In this document: positions 1 to 6,858 of the stretch, piece by piece
Position numbering within the stretch: position 1 is the first letter of the stretch
Layout of the letters: each line of letters opens with the position of its first letter
From: Clostridia bacterium
GTDB lineage: Bacteria > Bacillota > DSM-521 > Neomoorellales > Neomoorellaceae
DNA: 7,610 nucleotides
Direction: 5' to 3'
Assembly (NCBI GenBank): GCA_030445875.1
Contig: JASUSX010000103.1
Coordinates: 1-7,610 of the forward strand
The notes under the pieces: generated by a model
The model's database searches: none
Told to the model about the DNA's origin: nothing
What the model saw: the letters and a program-made list of their open reading frames with translations, nothing else
Made by a program: the position numbers and the translations under genes

Positions 1-558
1 TACCGTCCCGGACAAAGGCCCCGGCCTTTTGGTGACCGGTACCGACTCCCCCGTTAAGGCCGCTTCATCAGCCTGGAGGTTACTGGCTTTGATCAGCAGG
101 GCATCGGCCGCCACCCGGTCGCCACTTTCCAGGAGCAAAATATCCCCGGGGACAATCTCCCGCGCCGGCACCCGCCGCACCTCGCCATCGCGCCGGACCC
201 TGGCCTCCGGCGCGGCCATCTCCTTTAAGGCCTCCAGGGAGCGTTCAGCCCGGTATTCCTGAATAAAGCCCAGGACGGCATTGATAACTACGATGGCCAC
301 AATGGTAACGGCATCAGCTATCTCACCCAGAAAAGCCGAAACGGCCGTAGCCGCGAGCAGCACCAGGACCATGAAATCCTGAAACTGCGCCAGGAAGATC
401 CTGTAAGGCGGCACCTGGGGTTTACCTTTAAGCTGGTTGGGGCCTGTTTCTTCCAGGCGGCGACGGGCCTCCCTCTCCGCCAGGCCCTGCTGGCTGTTGG
501 AGCCCAGGGTCGCCAGGGCCTCTGCAGGACTTAACCGGTACCATGGACGTGCTTCCAT
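1..558 (-). CDS. P-type cation-transporting ATPase, probably Ca2+ type (N-terminal 186 residues, cut by window edge)
   Basis: This is the N-terminal part of a membrane ion pump that couples ATP hydrolysis to cation transport. The visible order is a cation-ATPase N-terminal domain (about residues 5-55), two membrane helices (about 60-79 and 81-100), and the start of the actuator domain. The actuator carries the PGD motif (137-139) in VPGDILLLESGDRVAADA and the LTGES loop (168-172), whose Glu drives dephosphorylation in this superfamily. This arrangement, with no heavy-metal domain, fits the P2 group (SERCA/PMCA-like calcium pumps). The phosphorylated DKTG motif and the ion-binding helices are off the window, so the ion is not proven. 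The start is well set: the ATG at 558 is the only start codon after an in-frame stop at 586-588, and a purine-rich GGGCGAGGGAA precedes it. The gene diverges from rqcH; no convincing promoter of its own was found. Confidence 0.93.
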   Translation of the reverse strand, partial: MEARPWYRLSPAEALATLGSNSQQGLAEREARRRLEETGPNQLKGKPQVPPYRIFLAQFQDFMVLVLLAATAVSAFLGEIADAVTIVAIVVINAVLGFIQEYRAERSLEALKEMAAPEARVRRDGEVRRVPAREIVPGDILLLESGDRVAADALLIKASNLQADEAALTGESVPVTKRPGPLSGTV

Positions 559-637
559 TTCCCTCGCCCTTTCTTTCTTCCAGAATCACCATCAGTCTAT
601 GCCTGTCCCTGGAAGAAAAGAACAGCCTTCCACGCGG

Positions 638-666
638 TTTCCAGTTCCCCAGGTATGTGGTATATT
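638..666 (+). promoter_or_regulatory. Candidate sigma-A promoter for rqcH
   Basis: A -35-like TTTCCA (638-643, 4 of 6 to consensus) and a -10-like TATATT (661-666, 5 of 6) are separated by 17 bp. Transcription would start near 673, leaving an untranslated leader of about 30 nt that contains the Shine-Dalgarno AAAGGAG (688-694), 9 nt before the ATG at 704. The site is predicted from sequence only. Confidence 0.45.
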
Positions 667-703
667 TAAGGCGCATATCTAATATTCAAAGGAGCGTTTT
701 GTT

Positions 704-2461
704 ATGGCTTTTGACGGTCTCTTCCTGGCCGCCATCAAGGAAGAGCTCACCGCCCTCATAGGTAGTCGGGTCGACCGCATTTTTCAACCGGAAAAGGAAA
801 CAATAATCCTCCACCTGCGCCGGGGCCGCGACACCAGGAAGCTACTGCTTTGCAGCCTGGCCGACCAGGCGCGGGTACATCTAACAGCGGCCAGCTTCAC
901 CAATCCTGCTAACCCGCCCCTCTTTTGCATGGTCCTGCGTAAGCATCTGGAGGGCGGGACCCTGACCGCAGTGGAACAACCGGCCCTGGAGCGGGTCCTG
1001 GAGTTACATTTCCAGACCACCGATGAGCTGGGCCGGCCGGCAGCCCGGAGGTTAATCGTCGAGATTATGGGGAAGCACTCCAATATCATCCTGCTCAACC
1101 CCGAAGGCAACATTATTGATGCTGCCCGCCGCTACACCCACGCCGTCAGCCGCCACCGGGAGGTCCTTCCCGGACGCCCTTATATCCCGCCTCCGGCCCA
1201 GGCCAAAACCGACCCCCGGCAAATCAGCGACGAAACCCTGGCTCGTCTTCTTCTGGAAGGCAGCCTGGACACCCCCCTGGAGCGCCTCCTGGTAGCCAAG
1301 CTGGCCGGCCTGGGGCCGGAGACCGCCCGGGAGGTGACCTGCCGGGCCGGCATCCCCGGCGGGACAACCGCGGAGAACTGCGGTGCGTACGAGCTGACCC
1401 GCCTCTACCAGGCCCTGCAGGGGGTACTGGCCTCTACCACCCCCTCCGGCTGGCGGCCTGCCGTGGTCCTGGCACCGGCCGGGCAGCCCCTGGCCTTTGC
1501 CGCCCTGGAGCTAACCCAGTATCAGGGTCAGCAGCAGGTGCCCTTTGCCAGCCCATCGGCGGCCTGCGATAGTTTTTACCAGCACCGGCGGGAACAGCAG
1601 CTCCTGGAGGGTGCCCGGCGCAGTTTAGAGCATATCCTGGAAAGGGAATTAAAGCGCTGCTATAAAAAAGAAGGCCTCCAGGCCGCCACCGTGGCCGGGG
1701 CTGCGGAGGCGAAGAGGTTTCGCCTGGCGGGGGAACTGATTACCGCCAATATCTACCAATTGGAAAAGGGTCAAACCACCTTTACAACTACCAATTTCTA
1801 TGAACCGGCTGGTGAAGCCGTAACTATTGAACTCGATCCGGCCCTCACCCCGGCCGAAAACGCGCGGCGGTATTTCCAGCGTTACAATAAGGCCCGCAGC
1901 GCCGCCCGCCAGGCAGCCGCACATCTGGAACAAACCCGGGCGGAAATAGCCTACCTGGAAAGTATCGCCCAGGCCCTGGGCATAGCCATCACCCAGGAAG
2001 ACCTGGCAGAAATCCGCCGGGAATTGCGCCAGTCCGGCTACCTGCCCCAGGAAAAAGAAAAGCCCGGTAAACCCGGGAAGAAAAACAATAAAAAAGAGGC
2101 TGCCCGGCCCTCGCAGCCCCTGGAATTCACTTCCCCCGACGGTTTTAAGATCCTCGTGGGCAAAAACAACCGCCAGAATGACTGGTTAACCCTCAAGTTC
2201 GCGGCAGACAGCGACATCTGGGTCCACGCCAAAGACATCCCCGGTTCCCATGTCATCATCCGCGCTGAGGGACGGGACGTGCCCGCCGCCACCCTGGAGA
2301 TGGCCGCCCGCCTGGCGGCCCGCTACAGCCGCGCCGGCCAGTCCAGCCGGATACCCGTGGATCACACCCTGGTTAAGCACGTCCGCAAACCACCCGGCGC
2401 CCGACCGGGGATGGTTATTTACGACCACCAGAAGACGGTATATGTTGCGCCGGCTGATTAG
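704..2461 (+). CDS. rqcH: RqcH / NFACT-family ribosome quality control protein (Rqc2 homologue)
   Basis: RqcH binds 50S subunits carrying stalled peptidyl-tRNA and recruits tRNA-Ala to add C-terminal alanine tails that mark the nascent chain for degradation. Older annotations call the family fibronectin-binding protein A (FbpA/PavA). The 585-residue length is normal for bacterial members (about 570). In order it has an NFACT-N domain (about 1-175, with FDGLF, PPLFCMVLRKHLEGG and EIMGKHSNIIL), a helix-hairpin-helix region (about 185-217), two coiled-coil arms (about 295-350 and 385-445), a lysine-rich linker (451-468) and an NFACT-R domain (about 473-583, with ILVGKNNRQND, DIWVHAKDIPGSHV and KPPGARPGMV). 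It lacks the eukaryotic NFACT-C domain, as expected. At the position of the functional Asp-Arg pair of B. subtilis RqcH (D97-R98) this protein has Glu96-Arg97. The start is supported by AAAGGAG 9 nt upstream. It is monocistronic here, divergent from the ATPase and convergent with the LacI-type gene. Confidence 0.95.
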   Translation: MAFDGLFLAAIKEELTALIGSRVDRIFQPEKETIILHLRRGRDTRKLLLCSLADQARVHLTAASFTNPANPPLFCMVLRKHLEGGTLTAVEQPALERVLELHFQTTDELGRPAARRLIVEIMGKHSNIILLNPEGNIIDAARRYTHAVSRHREVLPGRPYIPPPAQAKTDPRQISDETLARLLLEGSLDTPLERLLVAKLAGLGPETAREVTCRAGIPGGTTAENCGAYELTRLYQALQGVLASTTPSGWRPAVVLAPAGQPLAFAALELTQYQGQQQVPFASPSAACDSFYQHRREQQLLEGARRSLEHILERELKRCYKKEGLQAATVAGAAEAKRFRLAGELITANIYQLEKGQTTFTTTNFYEPAGEAVTIELDPALTPAENARRYFQRYNKARSAARQAAAHLEQTRAEIAYLESIAQALGIAITQEDLAEIRRELRQSGYLPQEKEKPGKPGKKNNKKEAARPSQPLEFTSPDGFKILVGKNNRQNDWLTLKFAADSDIWVHAKDIPGSHVIIRAEGRDVPAATLEMAARLAARYSRAGQSSRIPVDHTLVKHVRKPPGARPGMVIYDHQKTVYVAPAD

Positions 2462-2526
2462 GCCCGGTGGCAGGAAAGAGTTCCGGCCATTTCCGCCCTA
2501 TTTGCTCGGGCGGGGGTGGCGGTGAT

Positions 2527-2571
2527 GGCTGCCGGTAGCCCGCCGTGGTCCCAGGGCCGGCCAGGGCAGCC
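2527..2571. other. GC-rich inverted repeat between convergent genes, possible weak terminator
   Basis: Perfect 7-bp arms GGCTGCC (2527-2533) and GGCAGCC (2565-2571) lie in the 117-nt gap between the convergent rqcH and LacI-type stops. The loop is 31 nt and itself GC-rich (it contains GGCCGGCC). No T tract follows on either strand, so this is not a canonical Rho-independent terminator. No better terminator was seen in the gap. Confidence 0.2.
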
Positions 2572-2578
2572 TTCCGGA

Positions 2579-3592
2579 TTACCCGGGCACCTGACCACTG
2601 GACCAGCGCACTACCAGTTCCGGTTTAAGAATAACCCGGTCCTCCGGCACCTCTTCTCCCAGGATAATCTTGGTCAGGATCTCGCCCGCCAGATAACCCA
2701 TGTCGTACAAGGGTACACGGATGGTAGTCAGGGGTGGCGTAACCTTTTCCGCTATGGGAATATCGTTATATCCCACGATGGAAATATCCTCCGGCACCCG
2801 CAAGCCCCGTTCCGCGGCCGCAGTTAAAGCCCCCAGGGCCACCAGGTCATTGGCCGCGAAGATAGCCGTCGGCCGCCGGGGCAGGTCCAGCAGCCGCTGG
2901 GCGGCACGGTAACCATCAATCTCCCGGAAACCACCCTCAGTCATATAAGCGGGGTCGAAATCCACCTGCCGGTTATTGAGGGCCGCCCGGTAACCCTCCA
3001 GGCGGTTGAGCCCGGTTTCGGCAAAGAGCAGCCCGGCAATATGGGCAATCCGCCGGTGCCCGAGTTCTACCAGGTGCTCAACAACCATCCGCGCCCCTTC
3101 CACGTCGTCTACAACCACATAACGCCCGGTAGCATCCCGGGAGCGCCGGTTTACCAGCACAAAGGGATAATCCTTTTCCGACAGGAATTCCACCGTCCGG
3201 TCATAGCTGGAAGCCGTGGCCACCAGGAAACCGTCCACCTTTTTTTCAACTAAAAGCTCGAGGTAGGCTTTCTCTTTTTCCTCTTCCTCATCGGTATTAC
3301 AGAGGATCAGGCTAAAACCCCGTTCCGCAGCAGCGCCCTCCGCCCCCTTGATCACCTCGGGGAAAAAGGGGTTGGTAATGTCAGGGATAATCATACCCAG
3401 GGTGCGCGTCGATTTAAGGCGTAAACTACGGGCTATGCCGTTGGGGCGATAGTCCAGTTCCCGGATAACATCCATAATGCGCTGCCTGGTCTCTTCACGG
3501 ATCGAGAGCTTGGGGTCCTCATTGATTACCCTGGATACCGTGGAAGGATTAACACCGGCCTTCTCCGCCACATCCTTAATCGTTACCTTCAT
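2579..3592 (-). CDS. LacI/GalR-family transcriptional regulator
   Basis: This is a 337-residue DNA-binding repressor or activator that would respond to a small effector. The N-terminal helix-turn-helix spans about residues 4-24 ([11 protein letters not shown], then the recognition helix [10 protein letters not shown]). The hinge region [14 protein letters not shown] follows, then a periplasmic-binding-protein-like effector and dimerisation domain from about 63 ([13 protein letters not shown]) to the end, including the typical [14 protein letters not shown] and [22 protein letters not shown] segments. The reading frame extends 10 codons further to a GTG at 3622. The ATG at 3592 is preferred because AAGGGG (3600-3605) sits 7 nt upstream, the protein then begins as LacI proteins do, and the predicted transcription start near 3630 leaves no room for a ribosome site for the GTG. 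It lies downstream of the symporter cluster on the same strand, so it probably controls that cluster. The effector cannot be read from the sequence; a 2-hydroxy acid or related metabolite is an inference from neighbours. Confidence 0.93.
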   Translation of the reverse strand: MKVTIKDVAEKAGVNPSTVSRVINEDPKLSIREETRQRIMDVIRELDYRPNGIARSLRLKSTRTLGMIIPDITNPFFPEVIKGAEGAAAERGFSLILCNTDEEEEKEKAYLELLVEKKVDGFLVATASSYDRTVEFLSEKDYPFVLVNRRSRDATGRYVVVDDVEGARMVVEHLVELGHRRIAHIAGLLFAETGLNRLEGYRAALNNRQVDFDPAYMTEGGFREIDGYRAAQRLLDLPRRPTAIFAANDLVALGALTAAAERGLRVPEDISIVGYNDIPIAEKVTPPLTTIRVPLYDMGYLAGEILTKIILGEEVPEDRVILKPELVVRWSSGQVPG

Positions 3593-3599
3593 TTTAATA

Positions 3600-3605
3600 C
3601 CCCTT
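3600..3605 (-). promoter_or_regulatory. Shine-Dalgarno that decides the start of the LacI-type regulator
   Basis: AAGGGG on the minus strand ends 7 nt before the ATG at 3592. It argues against the longer GTG start at 3622. Confidence 0.75.
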
Positions 3606-3614
3606 AAGCGGTTT

Positions 3615-3626
3615 GATTGCACAATC
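3615..3626. promoter_or_regulatory. Candidate operator: inverted repeat GATTG-CA-CAATC
   Basis: Perfect 5-bp arms flank a 2-bp centre. The site lies at about +4 to +15 from the predicted transcription start of the LacI-type gene, where a bound repressor would block initiation. This would fit autoregulation, but the element is short and no second copy was seen in the window. Confidence 0.3.
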
Positions 3627-3636
3627 GTTTTTATAT

Positions 3637-3665
3637 ATAATAACGGTTCGTATGCCGCAATTCAA
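3637..3665 (-). promoter_or_regulatory. Candidate sigma-A promoter for the LacI-type gene
   Basis: On the minus strand TTGAAT (3660-3665, 4 of 6 to the -35 consensus) and TATTAT (3637-3642, 5 of 6 to the -10 consensus) are spaced by exactly 17 bp in a locally AT-rich stretch. Predicted transcription starts near 3630, giving a leader of about 37 nt. The regulator can therefore be made independently of the upstream symporter transcript. Confidence 0.55.
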
Positions 3666-3680
3666 GCATCAAATTAGATG

Positions 3681-3688
3681 AAACGTTT
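3681..3688. promoter_or_regulatory. Candidate LacI-family operator half/core: AAACGTTT palindrome
   Basis: An 8-bp perfect palindrome with a central CpG, the core pattern common to LacI-family operators. It lies about 15 bp upstream of the -35 of the regulator's predicted promoter. The flanks do not extend the symmetry, so it may be a weak or chance site. Confidence 0.3.
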
Positions 3689-3701
3689 GCCTTGATATTA
3701 C

Positions 3702-3741
3702 GGGGGGTGGTACATAGCATCATAGCATCGTTCCACCCCCC
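3702..3741 (-). terminator. Strong G/C hairpin after the symporter and small ORFs (terminator, pause or mRNA-end stabiliser)
   Basis: On the minus strand GGGGGGTGG pairs perfectly with CCACCCCCC (9 bp) around a 22-nt loop; two further A-T and C-G pairs can form inside after one mismatch. It begins 18 nt after the stop of the 34-codon ORF and precedes the regulator's predicted promoter. There is no U tract after the stem, so it is not a textbook intrinsic terminator. It could still stop or slow polymerase, or protect the 3' end of the transporter mRNA. Confidence 0.4.
3713..3728. repeat. Tandem 8-bp direct repeat CATAGCAT x2 in the hairpin loop
   Basis: CATAGCAT occurs twice back to back, followed by a further C that begins a third period (ATGCTATGATGCTATG on the minus strand). 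The repeat fills most of the loop of the 3702-3741 hairpin. Confidence 0.85.
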
Positions 3742-3759
3742 TTCCTGGCTATATCTCAA

Positions 3760-3864
3760 TTATCCTCGCTTACGGCTTAAACCCACCACTGCAAAAACCC
3801 CGTAAAGGACCATCATGCCCACGATCATTATCATCCACATTTTAGTCAGAACAATCTCTGCCAT
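3760..3864 (-). CDS. Tiny single-pass membrane protein B (34 aa), putative symporter accessory subunit
   Basis: This is a 34-codon ORF from ATG 3864 to TAA. Residues about 9-29 form one very hydrophobic, methionine-rich segment (WMIMIVGMMVLYGVFAVVGL) followed by a basic tail SRKRG, which by the positive-inside rule would place the C-terminus in the cytoplasm. The Shine-Dalgarno is excellent: AAGGAG lies directly after the TGA of the preceding small ORF and 7 nt before the ATG. It is third in line after the symporter and the 32-codon ORF on the same strand. Very small membrane subunits encoded next to sodium-dependent transporters are known (for example the MetS subunit of an NSS-family transporter). 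I infer a similar role here from position and shape and do not recognise the sequence as a named family. Confidence 0.72.
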   Translation of the reverse strand: MAEIVLTKMWMIMIVGMMVLYGVFAVVGLSRKRG

Positions 3865-3877
3865 GGTAGTTCTCCTT

Positions 3878-3976
3878 TCATACCTTTTTGCCGCCCAGGG
3901 AAGATAACCAGAACCCAATCCCCACGATGACAAAAACGCAAACCAACGTTTCTAGCAGCCATTTAACTACTAGCAT
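3878..3976 (-). CDS. Tiny single-pass membrane protein A (32 aa), putative symporter accessory subunit
   Basis: This is a 32-codon ORF from ATG 3976 to TGA, starting 22 nt after the symporter stop. Residues about 7-27 are hydrophobic (LLETLVCVFVIVGIGFWLSSL) with one internal Glu at position 9, and the protein ends in the basic tail GGKKV. A GGGAGGGAG Shine-Dalgarno ends about 4 nt before the ATG, and the stop is followed directly by the Shine-Dalgarno of the next small ORF, suggesting translational coupling. Its overall plan (short N-terminus, one membrane helix, Lys/Arg tail) resembles the neighbouring 34-residue protein, though the sequences are not clearly related. It would act in the cytoplasmic membrane, probably with the symporter. 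No family is recognised; the call rests on context, ribosome sites and composition. Confidence 0.7.
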   Translation of the reverse strand: MLVVKWLLETLVCVFVIVGIGFWLSSLGGKKV

Positions 3977-3998
3977 CGTTCTCCCTCCCTTTCCTGAC

Positions 3999-5462
3999 TT
4001 AAGCCTTTAAGCCCGGGGATGCGCTATCCATTGCCGCCCTGGTGAAAAGCCCTGGTTTCCCTGGCAGTATCAGCTGCAAAATAATGCCTACTACAAAGGT
4101 GACCAGGAGGGCGATATAGGCGTTGGGGATGGTCTCCATGTGCAAAGCCGCCGGCAGTGAGGTGAAGGACCAGATACAATTGGCGATCCAGGAAATGACC
4201 AGGGTACCCAGAATGGCGCCAACAGATCGCTTCCAGAACAGGCCAAAGATGACAAACCAGAAGAGGGGCACCATCCAGGAGAAGAGCCAGGAAATGGAGG
4301 CCACAATAGGCGGCAGGGAGGCGGCCGGGATCAGGGCCAGCAGGGCCAGGACCACCAGGACGACCCGCACCATATTGGCCTGGTAGGCCTCACTGGCATC
4401 GGGCTTAAACAGGGGCACCCAAATGTCCTTGACAAATAAGGTGGCCGGGGTCAGGCTGACCATGGCGTAGGTCGATAATACAGCCCCTAAAAAGGCAGCC
4501 AGCAGCCAGGCCGTGGCCCAATCGGGGAGGAGCTCGACGATCATCGTGGGAGCCGCCATTTTAGGACCGCCGGCGGCAAACTGGGGCAGGCTTTTGGCGG
4601 CCATGCCAATGGCTACCGTGAACACGCCGAAAAGCCCGTTTACGGGGGCGGCCCATAAAAGCGCCTTCTTAACGGTATCAGGGCTTTTCGCCGACAGGGC
4701 GGGCTGCATCAGGTTCTGGGTGATACTCTGGCTGAAGGCCACCGAGCAGGTTACCCCCAGGCCGAAGGTCAGGAGAACCTCCGGCGTACCCATGATACTG
4801 AGCATCCATTTATCGGCACTGCTGGCGTAGAAGGTCTCCACATGACCCCATCCCCCCGGGATATGGAGGGCCAGGACAATAACAGCCATAATGACACCCA
4901 GGTACATGACAATGGTGTTAATCAAATTCACCCAGCCGATCTGGGTCATTCCCGCTAACAGAACGTAAAGTATGCCTACTACAGCTCCCAGTAAAGCCCC
5001 ATGCTGGATCTTCCAACCCGTCAGGGCGGCGATAATGATGCCGCACCCCTGGGTCTCCAGGGTGAGGATGCCCCAGATCATGGCCGCCATGACGCAGGTG
5101 ACAATTATTCGCGTCTTTTGGTCATAGATCCTTTCCACGAACTCGGGGGCTGTGGCCACTTCCAGTTTGCGCGCCCACTGGCCGGTGGTCAGGCAAATGA
5201 TGGTCAACAGGAGAACATGGGCAATGCCAAACCAGATGCTGGCGGCCCCCAGGTACCAGGCGTTCTCGAAAAGCCCCAGGATGTGGGCCGTACCTAAAAC
5301 TGTGAGGGCCATGGTAATTCCCAGAATTGGGGCGGGCATATCACGGCCAGCCAGCAGGAATTCTTCCCTGGCACCCCTCTGGCGCATGGCCAGGATAAGC
5401 CCCACGCCCACGGTTACAACAAACTCATAGATAATGACCGCTATCAGGACCCCGGTCCTCAT
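3999..5462 (-). CDS. Sodium:solute symporter (SSS family), probable monocarboxylate/2-hydroxy acid transporter
   Basis: This 487-residue polytopic inner-membrane protein would drive substrate uptake with the sodium gradient. It has about 12-13 hydrophobic segments, beginning with residues 4-25, and normal length for the family. Family marks include EEFLLAGRDMP (33-43, the usual 'fflagR' segment before helix 2), TAPEFVERIYDQKTR (104-118, the conserved loop after helix 3) and LSTYAMVSLTPATLFVKDIW (329-348, the Ser/Thr-rich helix that supplies the Na2 sodium ligands in SSS proteins). The substrate is not readable from sequence. Its place after glcD/glcF-like genes suggests glycolate, lactate or a similar acid. 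It starts 110 nt after the glcF-like stop, and two tiny membrane-protein ORFs follow it. The ATG at 5462 is the only start after an in-frame TGA, but its Shine-Dalgarno AAAGGAG lies 12 nt upstream, longer than usual. Confidence 0.92.
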   Translation of the reverse strand: MRTGVLIAVIIYEFVVTVGVGLILAMRQRGAREEFLLAGRDMPAPILGITMALTVLGTAHILGLFENAWYLGAASIWFGIAHVLLLTIICLTTGQWARKLEVATAPEFVERIYDQKTRIIVTCVMAAMIWGILTLETQGCGIIIAALTGWKIQHGALLGAVVGILYVLLAGMTQIGWVNLINTIVMYLGVIMAVIVLALHIPGGWGHVETFYASSADKWMLSIMGTPEVLLTFGLGVTCSVAFSQSITQNLMQPALSAKSPDTVKKALLWAAPVNGLFGVFTVAIGMAAKSLPQFAAGGPKMAAPTMIVELLPDWATAWLLAAFLGAVLSTYAMVSLTPATLFVKDIWVPLFKPDASEAYQANMVRVVLVVLALLALIPAASLPPIVASISWLFSWMVPLFWFVIFGLFWKRSVGAILGTLVISWIANCIWSFTSLPAALHMETIPNAYIALLVTFVVGIILQLILPGKPGLFTRAAMDSASPGLKA

Positions 5463-5572
5463 GTTGATTATTCACTCCTTTCGTGAAATAACTCTTTCCT
5501 TCCCCTGGCCTGATCTTCCCCTCGACACACCTGTCCGGCAGCAGATCACCCCCCTCCTGGCCAGCCCGGCCC

Positions 5573-6856
5573 TCATACCCCGCGGTAAGCGCGGTCCAGG
5601 ATTTGCACGGTATGCCACACCTCACCAGGAATCTGGAAACGGTTCATCCCGTCCCGGATCTGCAGGTTGCATCCCGGACAGCCGCTGAGAACCACCTCCG
5701 CCCCGGTCGCGGCAATGTTCTTAATCTTTTTCTCGTTTACGCGCCTGGTCAGGGGGTACTCGTCATAGCTGAAAAAGCCGCCACAACCGCAGCAATCATC
5801 CGCCCCCGCCATCTCGACCAGGTTTAGACCGGGTATTTTACTGAGAAGCGCCCGGGGTTGGGAACGGATATTGCGGCCCTGGGCCAGGTGGCAGGGGTCA
5901 TGATAAGTAGCTTTTAAGGGGGTTTTTAATCCCGGCGGCGGTTTAAGTTCCACCCTTTCCGCCAGAAACTCGCTAATATCACAGGTTTTGCGGGCTACTT
6001 CCCGCGCCCTGGCCAGGTATACAGCGTCGTCCTCCACCGCCAGGACATCCCCCCACCATTCCTTAAGGGAGGTACCGCAACTGGCGCAACTGGTGACTAT
6101 GGCCTCTGCTTCTACGGCTAGCAGGGCATCAATATTTTTTCGGATAGCCGGCAGGGCCAGGTCCAGCTGGCCAGCAGCCAGCATGGGCGTGCCGCAACAT
6201 GTTTGCCCCTGGGGAATAACCACCTCGATGCCGTTTTCCTCTAAAACCCGGACCGTAGCGTAGCCGATCTCCGGATCCACGAAGTTGACAAAACATCCGG
6301 CAAAGAAGGCCACCCGCCTGCCTGCCTTTGGGGTATGTGCCCGGTTGTGGCTACGATAGTTTTTTAAGAAAGGTTGGGCTTTCAGTACCGGCAGTGTCCT
6401 GCCGGCCATACCCCGCCAGTTCAGCCGTAACGCCTGCCCGCCCTCGACCCGCCGGCCAACAATACCCTGTAGAGGCGCAACCAGAGCAGCTATTGCCGAG
6501 ATAAGCTGCCAGCGGCTGGCCAGGGATTTGAGGATTATAACCTTTAACCGCTCCGCGCCCACGGTTTCCTTTATTAAAGCGCGGGCTGCCATCATAACCA
6601 GGTCTACCCTGACCCCGGTGGGGCAGATGGCCAGGCAATGACGGCAGACCAGGCACTGTCCCAGGCGCGCCGCTACCGCTGGGGTCACAGCCATCCTCCC
6701 GGCCAGGATCTCGCCGGCCAGGAAAACCCTCCCCCGGGGGGCGGCACTCTCCGGCCCAATTTCTTCGAGGAGCGGGCAGACGGCCCGGCAAAAACCGCAG
6801 GAGTTACATTTCTGGGCATACCATAAGGCTTGCTGAGTAAGGCCGTGGTGTAGCAT
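5573..6856 (-). CDS. glcF: GlcF-like iron-sulfur subunit (two 4Fe-4S clusters plus two CCG domains)
   Basis: This 427-residue electron-transfer subunit would take electrons from the adjacent FAD oxidase of a 2-hydroxy acid dehydrogenase complex. Two ferredoxin-type motifs lie near the N-terminus: CNSCGFCRAVCP (Cys 17, 20, 23, 27) and CLVCRHCLAICPTG (Cys 68, 71, 74, 78). Two cysteine-rich CCG domains follow. The first has Cys188, Cys220-Cys221 and the CASC pair 257/260; the second has Cys322, Cys355-Cys356, Cys358 and the CPGC pair 393/396. CCG domains occur in GlcF, HdrB/HdrD, LutA and GlpC and bind special iron-sulfur clusters or contact quinone or other acceptors. All expected cysteines are present. 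The length matches GlcF. The start lies 4 nt after the upstream oxidase stop, and the Shine-Dalgarno overlaps that stop, so the two are translationally coupled. GlcF versus a lactate dehydrogenase partner cannot be settled from sequence alone. Confidence 0.9.
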   Translation of the reverse strand: MLHHGLTQQALWYAQKCNSCGFCRAVCPLLEEIGPESAAPRGRVFLAGEILAGRMAVTPAVAARLGQCLVCRHCLAICPTGVRVDLVMMAARALIKETVGAERLKVIILKSLASRWQLISAIAALVAPLQGIVGRRVEGGQALRLNWRGMAGRTLPVLKAQPFLKNYRSHNRAHTPKAGRRVAFFAGCFVNFVDPEIGYATVRVLEENGIEVVIPQGQTCCGTPMLAAGQLDLALPAIRKNIDALLAVEAEAIVTSCASCGTSLKEWWGDVLAVEDDAVYLARAREVARKTCDISEFLAERVELKPPPGLKTPLKATYHDPCHLAQGRNIRSQPRALLSKIPGLNLVEMAGADDCCGCGGFFSYDEYPLTRRVNEKKIKNIAATGAEVVLSGCPGCNLQIRDGMNRFQIPGEVWHTVQILDRAYRGV

Positions 6857-6858
6857 TT

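Noticed and set aside
590..640. A possible minus-strand promoter for the ATPase using TAGACT as -10
   Set aside because: At 16-18 bp upstream the -35 candidates match consensus poorly, so no promoter can be supported.
428..676. An 82-codon minus-strand ORF spanning the ATPase start region
   Set aside because: It is out of frame with the clear ATPase domain sequence, which has its own start and ribosome site, and its product is low-complexity Pro/Gly-rich.
3593..3622. Ten-residue N-terminal extension of the LacI-type protein from a GTG at 3622
   Set aside because: The ATG at 3592 has a proper Shine-Dalgarno and gives the standard LacI-type N-terminus; the GTG would lie only about 8 nt after the predicted transcription start.
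4123..5430. Several plus-strand ORFs opposite the symporter (for example 4513-4830, 5001-5297 and 5152-5430)
   Set aside because: They are antisense shadows of the membrane protein gene in GC-rich DNA, without ribosome sites or protein features.
5468..5530. A 20-codon GTG ORF in the gap between the glcF-like and symporter genes, downstream of an AGGAGGGGGGTGATC Shine-Dalgarno-like stretch (5544-5558)
   Set aside because: The Shine-Dalgarno-like stretch is too far from the GTG, the peptide is highly charged and shows no domain, and nothing else supports translation. The stretch is probably chance in a purine-rich spacer.
5511..5549. A TGATCT/AGATCA inverted repeat between the glcF-like and symporter genes
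   Set aside because: The 6-bp arms are separated by about 26 nt, the stem is weak and no T tract follows; likely chance.
6351..6791. A 146-codon minus-strand ORF inside the glcF-like gene
   Set aside because: It is a frame-shifted shadow of the glcF-like gene; the product is Gly/Pro/Arg-rich and carries no recognisable domain.
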